From NCBI GenBank assembly GCA_032622095.1, contig CP136062.1, forward strand, positions 19,533,739 to 19,597,738: 64,000 bases of DNA, read 5' to 3'. The notes under the pieces are model-generated. The model had not been told where the DNA came from, searched no databases, and saw nothing but the letters and a program-made list of their open reading frames with translations. Shown piece after piece: positions 44,330 through 54,934 of this stretch (within the stretch, counting starts at the first letter, position 1; each line of letters starts with the position of its first letter). Source of the DNA: Siphonodentalium dalli (Eukaryota; Mollusca; Scaphopoda; Gadilida; Siphonodentaliidae). The position numbers and the translations under genes were made by a program.

Positions 44330-46030
44330 TGGCATCCAGGGATTTACTCTATGATCATAAATGAGGATAATATGTATACAGGGAGTTATTGTATGGTCAT
44401 GAATGATGTGTGGGTATATAGGGAGTGCCCTGATTGTAACGGTGGGACGTATATTTATATATGTTGTGGATGTGTTATCATTGGTGGTGTATGGGGAGTA
44501 GATGTATGATCATGGGTGGCGTGTATGAGTATGGCAATTATGGAACTTATGAGTGGTCGTATGTGCGGGTATTGGTATATCTGGCTCACCATTGGTGATG
44601 CGCATATGTATACCTGGATTGATTCTATGGTCATGGGTATGGCGAATAGGTATACATGTAGTGGCTGTATGGTCCATGGTGAGGTGAATATGTATACAAT
44701 GAGTGACTTTATGATTGTGAATGTAGTGAATATGTATACATAGAGTGAAATTATGGTCATGTGTCGGGTCAGTCTATGTAAAAATACACTCAGATTCATA
44801 CTGGTACTGAGTCTATTGCATTCCCATCAACTTTTCATTTCTGAACGGTTGTGGGCTTCCCCCAAATTACGTCACACCGCACTAAATATAAATCTGAAAT
44901 TAGTTGATTGACAGGCGTAAACATGGTCACGTGCCAGTGCCGTCATGGCCGCTTCAACCATGTGAAGCCGATTCCAAGAATCGGAATTAATAGTTGCAGG
45001 ATTTGTGACTTTTCGTTCGGCGGTTGTTTTACTGACAATAAAGGGAAACAGCTAGCTTCCGGGATCCAAAATAATATGTACAATAACTAAGACAGATCTT
45101 CTTGAAATTATAAAAAATGTCTGTGGATCTCTTGGACTCAGAACGAATTATTTTTTAGATTGGCCAGGCGATTTGTCGCCCATGTTGTCAAAAAATAACA
45201 CAAATCAACGGCCACGATTCAAAAATACATGAATGTCGCGACTATCTGCTAAAATAAATACAGAACTAAAAAAAAGTTAAATGACATAACAAACCGATCT
45301 ATGTCATCTATCACAGTATCAGTTCCCCAGTACCGGCAGTAGTACCACCGCAGCCAAAACGAGCGTAGAGCAACACAATTCTACCACCAACCCAACCGAA
45401 ACCCTCCCGACCTTACACAGCCGTATTATTAGCTCCAAAGATTGGCCAGTTGTACCCTAATTACAGTTGCCTGCAATCCAAATTCCGGTGATTCTTGATT
45501 TTAAACTTTCGACCGCTCGTCAACAATCTACTTTATTTGTCGATTTGTGAATTTCTTTCCGGTATAACATGACGTCATGGATACTATTTTAACAACATTT
45601 AGCCACACCTTCGGAATTTCCACACCGATAGCACGTGACATGTTACTAGTTTTTTATTGGGGCACACATTTCTTGGAGCTAAGTTTTGATTGGCGGTAAT
45701 TACAAGGAATCCCGGGTTTGGGAAATGAAAACTGAACGAAAGGTCGTCAGACCCACTATTTTTTATATGTGGGTATGTAGTTTACTCCAGACTGGTGTCG
45801 GGTGTATGTGTATACCTCGTGTTCATGCATGGTGACTCGTGGCTGTGTCGTCATTTGTGGTATATACGGGTATAACCAAGTATGGCTGTATGGCCAGGTG
45901 TACGTGTATACAGTGGGTGACTATATTGTCATTTGTGTGGTGTTTATGTACATATGGAGTGACTGGGGTAATGGGTGGGTTGTACATGTGTACCTTGGGT
46001 GGCTATCGCTTTCCACAATAACTCAAGGAT
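44330..46030. repeat. Left-arm satellite of the giant foldback (interrupted)
   Basis: Degenerate units of about 50 bp contain TATGGTCATG, GTGTATACATGGAGTGA and similar words. The stretch is split by the insertion at 44770-45794; joined across it the unit rhythm resumes. Confidence 0.82.
44770..45794. mobile_element. 1025-bp element nested in the giant foldback, 9-bp target duplication
   Basis: GTGTCGGGT stands at 44761-44769 and again at 45795-45803. The inserted segment begins CAGTCTATGTAAA and ends TTTACTCCAGACTG, imperfect complements. A 9-bp duplication fits Mutator-like or Merlin-like DNA transposons; the ends are too short to decide. The interior has no satellite words and no recognisable protein. 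Confidence 0.75.
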
Positions 46031-46069
46031 ATGTTAATCAATAGAGAGGTCATGTCAGAGAGTCATATC

Positions 46070-47735
46070 GTGGAAAGCTATAGCCACCCATTACCACACA
46101 GTCATTACATATATACACAGACACAACAATATAGTTAACCACTGTATACATGTACACCTGACCCATGACCACGGATGACCATACAGCCACGCGTCACAAT
46201 GTAGACACACCGGGTATACTCCTAAACATGACCCATAACCATATAGTCACTCCTTGTATACCCATTCATCTCACCATTGGCCATAATGTCATCCCCTGTA
46301 TACCTATTCTCCAAACGCATGGTCAAATAGACAATCAATATATATATCAACACCACAACAGTGACAAAACGTCACTCCGGTATACATATGCGCCTCACCA
46401 ATGGCCATATAGCCACTCGCCTCATACACACACCCTCACCCATGTCACATGGTATACTCCTTCACCTGACCTATGGCCATACAGTCACCCCGTGTGTACC
46501 TATTGCAAACATTCATACATGATCATGGTCAATCCTTGTATACATATTCACCTCAACATTGACCATGTCACTCCCTGTATCCATATTTGTAACACCATAG
46601 CCGAATAGCCACGCAAGATATACTAATACACCCCAGCCATGTCAGTATAGTCACTCCATGTATGCATATGCACATCATCCATGGCCATATAGCCACTCGC
46701 TATATACACATATCTGGTATAACCTACACATGACCATACCGCCACGAGTCACCAAACAGGAACACCAGGTATACTCATACGCTGACACATGACCATTTAG
46801 TCACCCCTGTATAGATGTTCATTACATTTATGATCATACAGTCACTACTTGTATACCTACATGTACTCATCTCACCATCAACCATACAGTCACTACATGT
46901 ATACCTATTCGACACACACATAGTCATATAACCACTCGATATACATATGCAGCCCACCCTAGGCCATAGATGTACTCCAGGTATACATGTAAACCTCACT
47001 ATTCAGCCCTTCCAGATATACAAAAACCCCGCACACACGACCACTAAAACAATCCATACTTGCATATACAACTCACACATGACAATTCAGCAATTCACTG
47101 TATAATCATACACGCCATCCATGATAATACAGCTAAGCCCTATACACCCACCAATGATAATACATCCACGAGATATATAAATATACATCCCATCCGTTAC
47201 CACAAGGACACTCACTATATACCCACACTCCCTATTTACCCGATAATGTCCACCATTTTACTGCAGGTATTCATATTCAATCATGACCGTACAGTCATTC
47301 CATGTATACCTATACACATTACCCGTAATCATAAAATCACTCCCTATATATCCACACACCCCATCCATGATCATACAGACAACACATGTACATCCCACCC
47401 ATGACCTTACAGTCACTCCATATATACATAATCAACACATAGATGACCATGTAGCTATATCCATACACCACACCAATGACCATACAGGAACACCGGGTGC
47501 ACCCGTACTGGATATACACAAGCATACACCATACGTCACTCCATGCATACCGATTCACCTCACACCTGACCATGACATATCCCTGTATACCTAGATGCAT
47601 CTTACCATGGACAACCCACTCATAACCATATAGTCACTCATTGTATACCTACACACATCAGTCATGACATACAATAACTCCCTATTCACCCCACATATGA
47701 TCATAGAGTAACTCCCTGGCTACGATCGTGTCATC
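46070..47735. repeat. Right-arm satellite of the giant foldback
   Basis: About 1.65 kb of degenerate units of about 50 bp with ATGACCATACAGTCACTCC and TGTATACCTATTCACC. It is the inverted counterpart of the left-arm satellite but more than twice as long. The long open frames at 46165-47404 arise from the units and are not genes. Confidence 0.85.
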
Positions 47736-49075
47736 CACACTGTATCCTGTTGACATTGTTTTTTATCATTTGACCAGAATAGCCAAAGATTATGCTCCAT
47801 CTCAGTTCTGTCTCAAAGTTCTGCCCATTTCCTTTCAATAAATATGGCCAAAATCACAAAAGAGGTTCTAGGCAAAATTAGATACTTTAAAATGAAATTG
47901 GCATGCCCATACGGAACTGGGACAACCAGACTAGAACATGTAGTTGTCAGTTAATTAACTAACACGTATACACGTATAATAACCCAGTGAGTCACAATTT
48001 GCTACCTTTTCGGATAATGCAGAGAATGTTCTGGATATATGTAAAAAAAATTACATTTTACAAATTTGGTTGCCATTTTGGAAGCCATCTTGAGCAATTT
48101 GGTCTATAAACACCGTAGTGTGACACATTCAAAATAGACCAAAACAATAAACAACTTTCAATCCACAGATAGTTATATTTTACCTGAAAAAATGGTCCAA
48201 ACCTGAAAAGTGAATGTTTGCCAATATTTATGTCAAGTTTTTGAGAGAAAAGTCCAATATTTTTGACGATGTCAGTGGTGACAATAGTAACAATTAACCA
48301 TGGCGGATCAGACATGTTAGTATTCAATGTATAGAATGCAGAATAGTCAATTTTATACACCAACCACAACTTGTAAGCGATTGCAGGACACGTTGTGTAA
48401 TATTTACCATTTTCCATATTTTGGCGGCCATATTGGCAGCTATTTTGAGCCATAGTAAGAATTTAGGCTCCAGTGATTTGGAATATGAATAGGTAATGAT
48501 ATGCCTCACTTACATTACAAAGTTCTGTTCATTTCTTGTTCAAATATGACTAGAATCCCAATTGTGATTTTTTGGTGAAATTTTATACCGCATTCTGTAA
48601 AATCAAATGTTTGAGGGATCGGAAGGGGTTAGGACCCCAATAATTGCATATTTAATTGCTCCAATGATCAGTTAATATAAAAAACACAAAATAAAGTTGC
48701 ATTACTCAACCAGTTCCAAACAGAATGAATTGATCTAGAAGATATTTGTGAAAAAATGTCATATTTTCAAATTCCGGCGGCCATTTTGGCGGCCATCTTG
48801 GATGGTGAGTTTCAATTTTGGCCCAAAAAAGTGTCTTTATGTCTTAGCTTTACGAAAATATATACATTTGTATACATTTTACTAGATTTTCCCGCTATAA
48901 TTTGCATAAAACTGACTTACGGTCGGGTCTGCAAAACGGCGGCCATGATGGACGCCATCTTATCTGGAGTTTAAAGGGCCACTTTTGTTTGTTGTTAACA
49001 TTTCTTAAAAGTTGAAGGACATAATAAGGAACAAAATGAGCGGGGTGAAGTTAAGTCCCAGGGGGGGGGGGGTGC

Positions 49076-50466
49076 CCCACTAGCTTTCACAACTTGATTC
49101 AAGTACATATAACACTACTTGTATGTTATATCAGTGTTCAGATATGTAATAGGTATAACACAAACTCGAATAGCAGTGCTCGGTTCCTGACAGAAACCTC
49201 ACATGTTACTTCCAGCCCAGACCTTCACACAACGAAGTCGGCTCCCAAATATGGTCATGGGATATGACCATATCAAAGGAAACAATCTTGATGTGTATTA
49301 ATAAACCCCTCATTATGTATTGACCTAATTATTATATAGGTAACAACAATTCCCCCTGCAGCTTGCTTGTCCGGTTCAACCTCTGAGACTCTGGTCCTTA
49401 GAGGCTCAACTACTCTGATACTGGGGTGATCGGTCCGTCTGTTAGATTTGTGTGCACCCACACCTGGTCAAGTGGTCATGATAATATGCGATGATGCTGG
49501 TGGTCTTGCTGAATTGTTGTGATGCGGGTAGGGCAAACTGATGCCGTTACGAAAAGGTACATTATTTTTTCTAAAGATGGCATTTTCGCGGGGTTCGGCT
49601 AATCTTAGCGATTTGAGGAAAAAAACAGTGTATGTTTGAATCATTCAAGAACATATATATTATTGAAAAATATAATAATGTCTGCGCTGATGTTTCTAAA
49701 ACTACCTGAACCACCATCTTAATTATAGTCTATGTTCAACAGCTGATACAACCAGTATTAAAACTATTTAGCAATACATATGTTTTGGAATGCTTGATAC
49801 GCATAATTGCTTTTCCTGTATATGTTCAGATTATCATAACACCGCGAAAAAGACAAATTAAAACACATAACGGTACTTTTTCTTAACAGCATCAGTTTGC
49901 CCTAACAGCACCATAGCTATTCAGCAGGACCCAACCGCATCGTAACACATTAGCAGGACCATGGGTGAATCCACTTGTATATTATTCGCGACATATTAAA
50001 GACGTGATTTAATTTTTTATTTAAACATATTTTATTGTATATCAATGATATACATGGGGATTGGGACATAAGTTTTGTCAACTTAGTGACGTCCCTCTCC
50101 CACACAAAAGGTGTAACCTAACATTTAAACAAGATGACAGGATGAAATGTGTGTATATTTAAGCAGGGAAACAGATGTTAATATTTGTACAGAATGTGCT
50201 ATGAGTGGTGTTTGATTGTGTCCAGTTTTTCCCTCACGTTTTCCTAAGTTGTGTCTAAAAAGGCCGGGTATTTAAATTTTAAATTGTTTTCAATGACAGG
50301 TTGTCATAATAGAGAAAAATATATGATGTTACCCAAAACGTTTGGTTACAGTAATTTAGGACTGTGTAATATGAAATAGCAATATATTTCTTCTGTGATC
50401 ATTTTCAGAGATTCCACAGAGAAGATGCTTAGTATTTTCAATATTAAATTTATTAGTTTCAAGTTT
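49076..50466. other. Intron sequence, unique
   Basis: No repeat, exon or RNA gene recognised. A short frame at 49273-49461 on the minus strand has no family resemblance. Confidence 0.35.
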
Positions 50467-50474
50467 GTGGTAAA

Positions 50475-50868
50475 CAGGGGGGCCGGAAGCATCCAAGGGC
50501 AGGGGGGGGGGGCAGAGCCTACAAAAGGGGCACTTTTCCGCAAAAAAGGGCATTTTCTCTGCAAACTCGGGAAAATAACCATAAATTCATGGTGGCAAAA
50601 ATCCCTATTTTAATGGTATTTGTCGGTTTTTATGGCCGTTTTGTGATAAAATTGACAAAACATTAATATTCCTTGTGAAATTGGTGGTATTTGGACCAAA
50701 AAAGTCACATTTTGCTATAAAAACACGGGATTAAACACACAAAAAGCATTTTCTGTCTCCAGAAAAAGGGCAAGTCCTGCCCCCGCTCGCCCCCCCCCCC
50801 CCCCCTTGGTCAAGGGCAGGGGGGTCAGCTGCCCCTCTGCCCCCCCCCCCCCTCTTCCGGCGCCCCTG
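50475..50868. mobile_element. hAT-type MITE, 394 bp, perfect 8-bp target duplication
   Basis: GTGGTAAA flanks both sides exactly (50467-50474, 50869-50876). The ends CAGGGGGGCCGGAAG and its imperfect complement CTTCCGGCGCCCCTG are of the CAGGGG type common in hAT elements, whose target duplication is 8 bp. G- and C-homopolymers (AGGGGGGGGGGG, CCCCCCCCCCCCCC) lie just inside both ends. Non-coding interior. Confidence 0.9.
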
Positions 50869-50920
50869 GTGGTAAAATGTTCTTCTCTGGTTGGTGAACA
50901 ATGGACAGTGGAAGAAGAAA

Positions 50921-51712
50921 TGACTAGCATCCTCCTTCTATTGTCCGCCCTCCGTGTACTGACCTTACATACACGCCATCCCTATATATACGCGCCTGCT
51001 TTACGTTTTTACGTTATAAGTGTCTAAATGTATAGCCCATTTCAAATTAATCACATAGACTAGCATCCTCCTTCTATTGTCCGCCCTCCGTGTACTGACC
51101 TTACATACACGCCATCCCTATATATACGCGCCTGCTTTACGTTATACGTGTCTTAATGTATAGCCCATTTCAAATTAATAGGTGTCTAAATGTATAGCCC
51201 ATTTCAAATTAATCACATAGACTAGCATCCTCCTTCTATTGTCCGCCCTCCGTGTACTGACCTTACATACACGCCATCCCTATATATACGCGCCTGCTTT
51301 ACGTTATACGTGTCTTAATGTATAGCCCATTTCAAATTAATAGGTGTCTAAATGTATAGCCCATTTCAAATTAATCACATAGACTAGCATCCTCCTTCTA
51401 TTGTCCTCCCTCCGTGTACTGACCTTACATACACGCCATCCCTATATATACGCGCCTGCTTTACGTTATACGTGTCTTAATGTATAGCCCATTTCAAATT
51501 AATAGGTGTCTAAATGTATAGCCCATTTCAAATTAATCACATAGACTAGCATCCTCCTTCTATTGTCCGCCCTCCGTGTACTGACCTTACATACACGCCA
51601 TCCCTATATATACGCGCCTGCTTTACGTTATACGTGTCTTAATGTATAGCCCATTTCAAATTAATAGGTGTCTAAATGTATAGCCCATTTCAAATTAATC
51701 ACATAGATGCTG
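50921..51712. repeat. Tandem repeat, 163-bp units (5 copies)
   Basis: CTAGCATCCTCCTTCTATTG begins units at about 50921, 51060, 51223, 51386 and 51548. Each unit contains a smaller doubled segment with AATGTATAGCCCATTTCAAA. The first interval is 138 bp because it lacks one doubled segment; later units are almost identical. Confidence 0.95.
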
Positions 51713-51733
51713 AACATGAATAACATATTTAAT

Positions 51734-52628
51734 GATATTTTATCTGACGTGACTATCTAAGCATAATCCGCGCTTCTGATTGGTTGCTTGACATTCCCTA
51801 TTACCGATACATGTAGTTTCGTCCACAAGACGACAGTGGACTTCCTAATTTTAGCACACCCCACTATCGCTTGGGAAATGCAGATATATATTTTTAGCAT
51901 GCGCACTATTCCGTACAGATAATTTGAAAGTCATCTCCGTATATTTATTATATTTTATCGAACGTTTTTCATTCTGTCCCAGGATCCGTAATGTCAAACA
52001 ATTCACAATCATCTATATTCCCGTGTATTCCCTTTTCATTGCAGAACGATTTCAAAATTTTCAGTGCAAAGTTTTGTTTTGTTTTGCTTATCAAATTTTC
52101 TTCAATAAATTGCCCAGCTTCTAATTGGGCAAACCTTAAATTTTCTTCCTCAGGAATTATTGTTGCCATGTTCAAAACAATAATGTTTTTACCGAACACA
52201 AACTGGATTCGTTCAAACAATTTAGTAGCCGCGCGACCTAAGGAAATAGACAAAAATATCGATGCGATATTGTGATCAGCGGAGAAAAAAACCATGATAA
52301 ATCGCCTCATCAAACATGGGTAAAACATCCCAAATAACATAAAGAATTTGCTTACGATCATGTGTTGGGCTCCAGTTGTCGATTACAAAGACATTTCGGA
52401 TAAAAACATGTTGAACTTTTGCAGCGAGGCGGAGATGACTTTCAAATTACCTCCCCGGAATAGTGGGCATGCTAAAAATATATTTCTTTATTTTCCAAGC
52501 GATAGTGGGTGTGCTAAATTTAGGAGGCCCACTATCGTGTCGTGGACGACACTATCGATAATAGTGAATGTCCAGCAACCAATCATAAGCGTGGATAAGG
52601 CTTAGATAGTCACGTGAGATAAAATATA
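51734..52628. mobile_element. 895-bp element with about 200-bp inverted terminal repeats
   Basis: The left end ATATTTTATCTGACGTGACT and the right end AGTCACGTGAGATAAAATAT are complements. The match continues inward through TGATTGGTTGCT, TAGCACACCC, TTTTTAGCATGC and TTTGAAAGTCATCTCCG on both sides. The middle holds a short open frame (51969-52167, minus). Superfamily not assigned; no target duplication seen. Confidence 0.75.
51969..52167 (-). pseudogene. Fragment resembling the N-terminus of a Crypton/KIAA1958-like tyrosine recombinase
   Basis: From the Met in NMATIIPEEE the frame reads about 66 residues including FIEENLISKTKQNFALKIL and ending in FDITDPGTE and a stop. The pattern of a Lys/Thr start, an amphipathic helix, and ID/ELFDI resembles the SAM-like core-binding region before the catalytic domain of KIAA1958/Crypton-type recombinases. 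No catalytic Arg-His-Arg-Tyr domain follows. The resemblance is weak and from memory of family style only; it could be an unrelated protein piece captured by the element. Confidence 0.3.
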
Positions 52629-52654
52629 CCACAATAAATTACCTTAAGGAAATT

Positions 52655-52800
52655 CTTTATGTTATGTGCGATGTTGTCCCCATATTTGGTGAGACGATTT
52701 ATTATGTTCCTTTCTCCGCTGATCACAATATCGCATCGATATTTTTGTCAATTTCCTAAGTTCGCACATTTTCCAAACGAATCTTTGTTTTCGGTAAGAA
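52655..52800. repeat. Inverted copy of the interior of the 51734 element
   Basis: ATTCTTTATGTTATGTG, GCTGATCACAATATCGCATC and ATATTTTTGTCAATTTCCTA repeat, in reverse complement, the stretch at about 52180-52350. It lies just outside the right end of the element, giving a second, larger fold. Confidence 0.78.
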
Positions 52801-52924
52801 AAATATTGATTTGATCTTATATCATTGTTTACTAACGACGTCTGCTTTCCATTGCTTTCCAAACAAGCAATAATTACTCATGAAGAATAAAATCTGAGAT
52901 TTTCACAGTAAGAAGAAGGTTAAG

Positions 52925-53625
52925 GTCAACATGGTGGTCCTCGATGGAGTAAGAAGAAGGTTAATTTATTTAAGAGAATTTTACCAGAAAAATAACAAAG
53001 AGTCAACACAAAATCGCACTGAAAATTCTAAAACCTTTCTGTGACGAAAAGGAAATCATGACATGTGGGATCTGGGACAGCATGAACAGCGTTCGATAAA
53101 ATATAATCAATATTGCACGGCTTGTTGGTGAATATAATCAATATTACACGACTTGTTGGTGATATAATCAATATTGCACGGCTTGTTGGTGAATATAATC
53201 AATATTACACGGCTTGTTGGTGATATAATCAATATTGCATGGCTTGTTGGTGATATAATCAATATTACATGGCTTGTCGGTGAATATAATCAATATTGCA
53301 CGGCTTGTCGGTGAATATAATCAATATTACACGGCTTGTCGGTGAATATAATCAATATTGCACGGCTTGTCGGTGAATATAATCAATATTGCACGGCTTG
53401 TTGGTGAATGTAATCAATATTACATGGCTTGTTGGTGAATATAATCAATATTACATGGCTTGTTGGTGAATATAATCAATATTACATGGCTTGTTGGTAA
53501 ATATAATCAATATTACATGGCTTGTTGGTGAATATAATCAATATTACATGGCTTGTCGGTGAATATAATCAATATTGCACGGCTTGTTTGTGAATATGTC
53601 AACATGGTGGTCCTCGATGGAGTAA
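52925..53625. repeat. 31-bp satellite (about 16 units) bracketed by a 28-bp direct repeat
   Basis: Units GAATATAATCAATATTACAC plus GGCTTGTTGGT run from about 53098 to 53592, with A/G and T/C variants. A 28-bp stretch starting GTCAACATGGTGGTCCTCGA stands at 52925-52952 and again at 53598-53625. Confidence 0.93.
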
Positions 53626-54327
53626 TAGTACCCTCGCCTCAAGTGTACCATTATATTTTACAACCAACATAAAAGTGCTTAGAATAGATAATATATTGGC
53701 ACTTGTCAATCATTCCAACATTAATACAATAGTGACATTCTTCAAATACAAATTTTCTCACAGATAAGAAGCAATCTCATGTTGGACCATCTCTGGAAGG
53801 CGCTACACACTATATCTCCCATAACTTCTCACCATGTAAATAAGTTTGTACCGTCATCTTGATCACATGTGTGTTACAATATTGTATTAGGAGAGGGGCT
53901 TCATAAGTTGCAAAAACTTGTGCCCCAATCCCTTTTGTATATTTTGCAAATAAAATATGTTTCAAGTCAAGACTATTCATCCCCTCGTACCACTATTTTG
54001 GCATATCACCTCCAAGCCGTGTAATATTTATATAATATACGAATGTGTAATTTCCATTGAGTAAGAGACATTTTCAGAAAACTTGGTCTGCAGATGCAAC
54101 AAAAACTGCCAAAATTGAGAACTTATATATTATTTAAACACACATTCGAACCAGAAAGATATTTAACTCTTAACATCAGTAAAGCCGAAAGATCAAATTA
54201 TGGCATAAGTTGGATGTGTTGTTCACTCCCTGAATATTGAGACTGGGGGTACAAGGAAGATTCCGACAAGAGATAGTGTTCTGTGTGTGACTGTAGTCAG
54301 GTTGGAGACGAGACATAGTTCGTTTAC
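53626..54327. other. Intron sequence next to exon A
   Basis: Unique AT-rich sequence between the 31-bp satellite and the donor of exon A. No repeat recognised. Confidence 0.4.
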
Positions 54328-54409
54328 CTGCTATCTATTTGATTGGCCCCAGTCGGCGCATAGTCCCAATCCAGTTCAACGACTCCGATAAAGAACTTCA
54401 GATGTTTCC
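54328..54409 (-). CDS. Ferroxidase exon A (start of cupredoxin domain 1)
   Basis: 82-bp exon, the most upstream one recognised. It follows a TTTTAG acceptor (AG at 54410-54411) and ends with AG before GTAAAC (donor GT at 54326-54327). It reads KHLKFFIGVVELDWDYAP followed by TGANQIDS; the aromatic-rich strand ending in DWDYAP is the hallmark start of the first cupredoxin fold in ceruloplasmin and hephaestin. It begins in phase 1 and ends in phase 2, matching the next exon. No start methionine belongs to it: a signal peptide must come from an upstream exon ending in phase 1, which I did not find between here and 64000. A 54-bp satellite begins about 520 bp upstream on the gene strand. Confidence 0.85.
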
Positions 54410-54714
54410 CTAAAACGAGAGCATTAATAACAATATAATGACTGCATGCAGTTAAGGATTTTCTACATCTTCCCAGAACGTTTTGCATATATCCTGGTCC
54501 CCGCATCATCAGACTACAACAACAACATCATTTCTACAAAAGATGCTTTAGTTATCAGAATCTATTAATTACCAAAACATAATGCAAACCACTGTCAACT
54601 CTAGTACAAAATGTTTAAAACGTGTCATATATCAACATTTTGTTCAACGCAAGTTGGTATCGAGAGTATGTCAGTCGGCTCGTCGAATATTTGGTAAGCC
54701 GCCAAATTTTCGAG

Positions 54715-54845
54715 ATGGTGAAAAATAACAGATTTCAAAAATAGATATCTGATATCTCTGAGCTTTGATGGGTGGGTTCCTCGACTCGAATCAGCTATTT
54801 GTATCTCCCGAAGCCAAAGAAATAGTAATTTATGAGTTGTCTATC
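54715..54845. repeat. Foldback repeat family F1, right-end fragment
   Basis: CAGATTTCAAAAATAGATATC, GATGGGTGGGTTCCTCGACT and CGAAGCCAAAGAAATAGTAA match the right arm of the other copies. Confidence 0.8.
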
Positions 54846-54934
54846 TTTACGATACGACGTTAACTAGGTTAAACCATTAAAGATAGTGTATATATTCCCT
54901 GATCTTTTTGTACACAGTCCGGAGTGTAACATAC

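Larger units (their letters stand above)
43077..49075. mobile_element. 6-kb giant foldback structure with long inverted arms
   Basis: The outer arms (about 43077-44340 and 47735-49075) are inverted copies of each other with moderate divergence. Matching landmarks include GGGACTTAACTT against AAGTTAAGTCCC, CATTTTGTTCCTTATTATGT, CAAAATGGCCGCC against GGCGGCCATTTTGG, and ACACTACGGTGTTTATAGAC. Towards the centre both sides turn into a satellite of about 50-bp units, which also changes orientation at about 46040, where GGTGGCTATCGCTTTCCAC meets GTGGAAAGCTATAGCCACC. G/C homopolymers cap both outer ends. No transposase or other protein is recognised; arm ORFs (43615-43833, 48058-48453) are mirror translations of the same sequence. 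Confidence 0.85.
2253..54409 (-). other. Hephaestin/ceruloplasmin-like multicopper ferroxidase gene, partial, 4 exons visible
   Basis: Four separated minus-strand segments translate, in order, into the N-terminal third of a hephaestin/ceruloplasmin-type multicopper oxidase. Known members oxidise Fe(II) to Fe(III) with O2 at the cell surface or in extracellular fluid, using one trinuclear and several type 1 copper sites. The visible exons total 880 bp (about 293 codons) against roughly 1050-1160 residues for whole family members, so most of the protein lies left of the window and the signal-peptide exon is not found. Splice sites are all GT-AG and phases match across every junction, which argues for a live gene and not a processed or decayed copy. 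Introns are 20,584, 16,422 and 14,271 bp, unusually long for such short exons, and consist largely of repeats. Orthology (hephaestin, ceruloplasmin or an invertebrate-specific paralogue) cannot be decided from this part. Confidence 0.88.

Noticed and set aside
46165-47404. His/Thr/Pro-rich open frames of 114-147 codons
   Set aside because: They follow the 50-bp satellite of the giant foldback, with no conserved domain or codon bias.
52925-53625. CRISPR-like array
   Set aside because: Repeats are head to tail without unique spacers, and the genome is animal; the same applies to the other satellites here.
54410-54509. In-frame extension of exon A with a Met start
   Set aside because: The family similarity starts exactly after a good acceptor (TTTTAG), and the upstream peptide is neither a signal peptide nor conserved.
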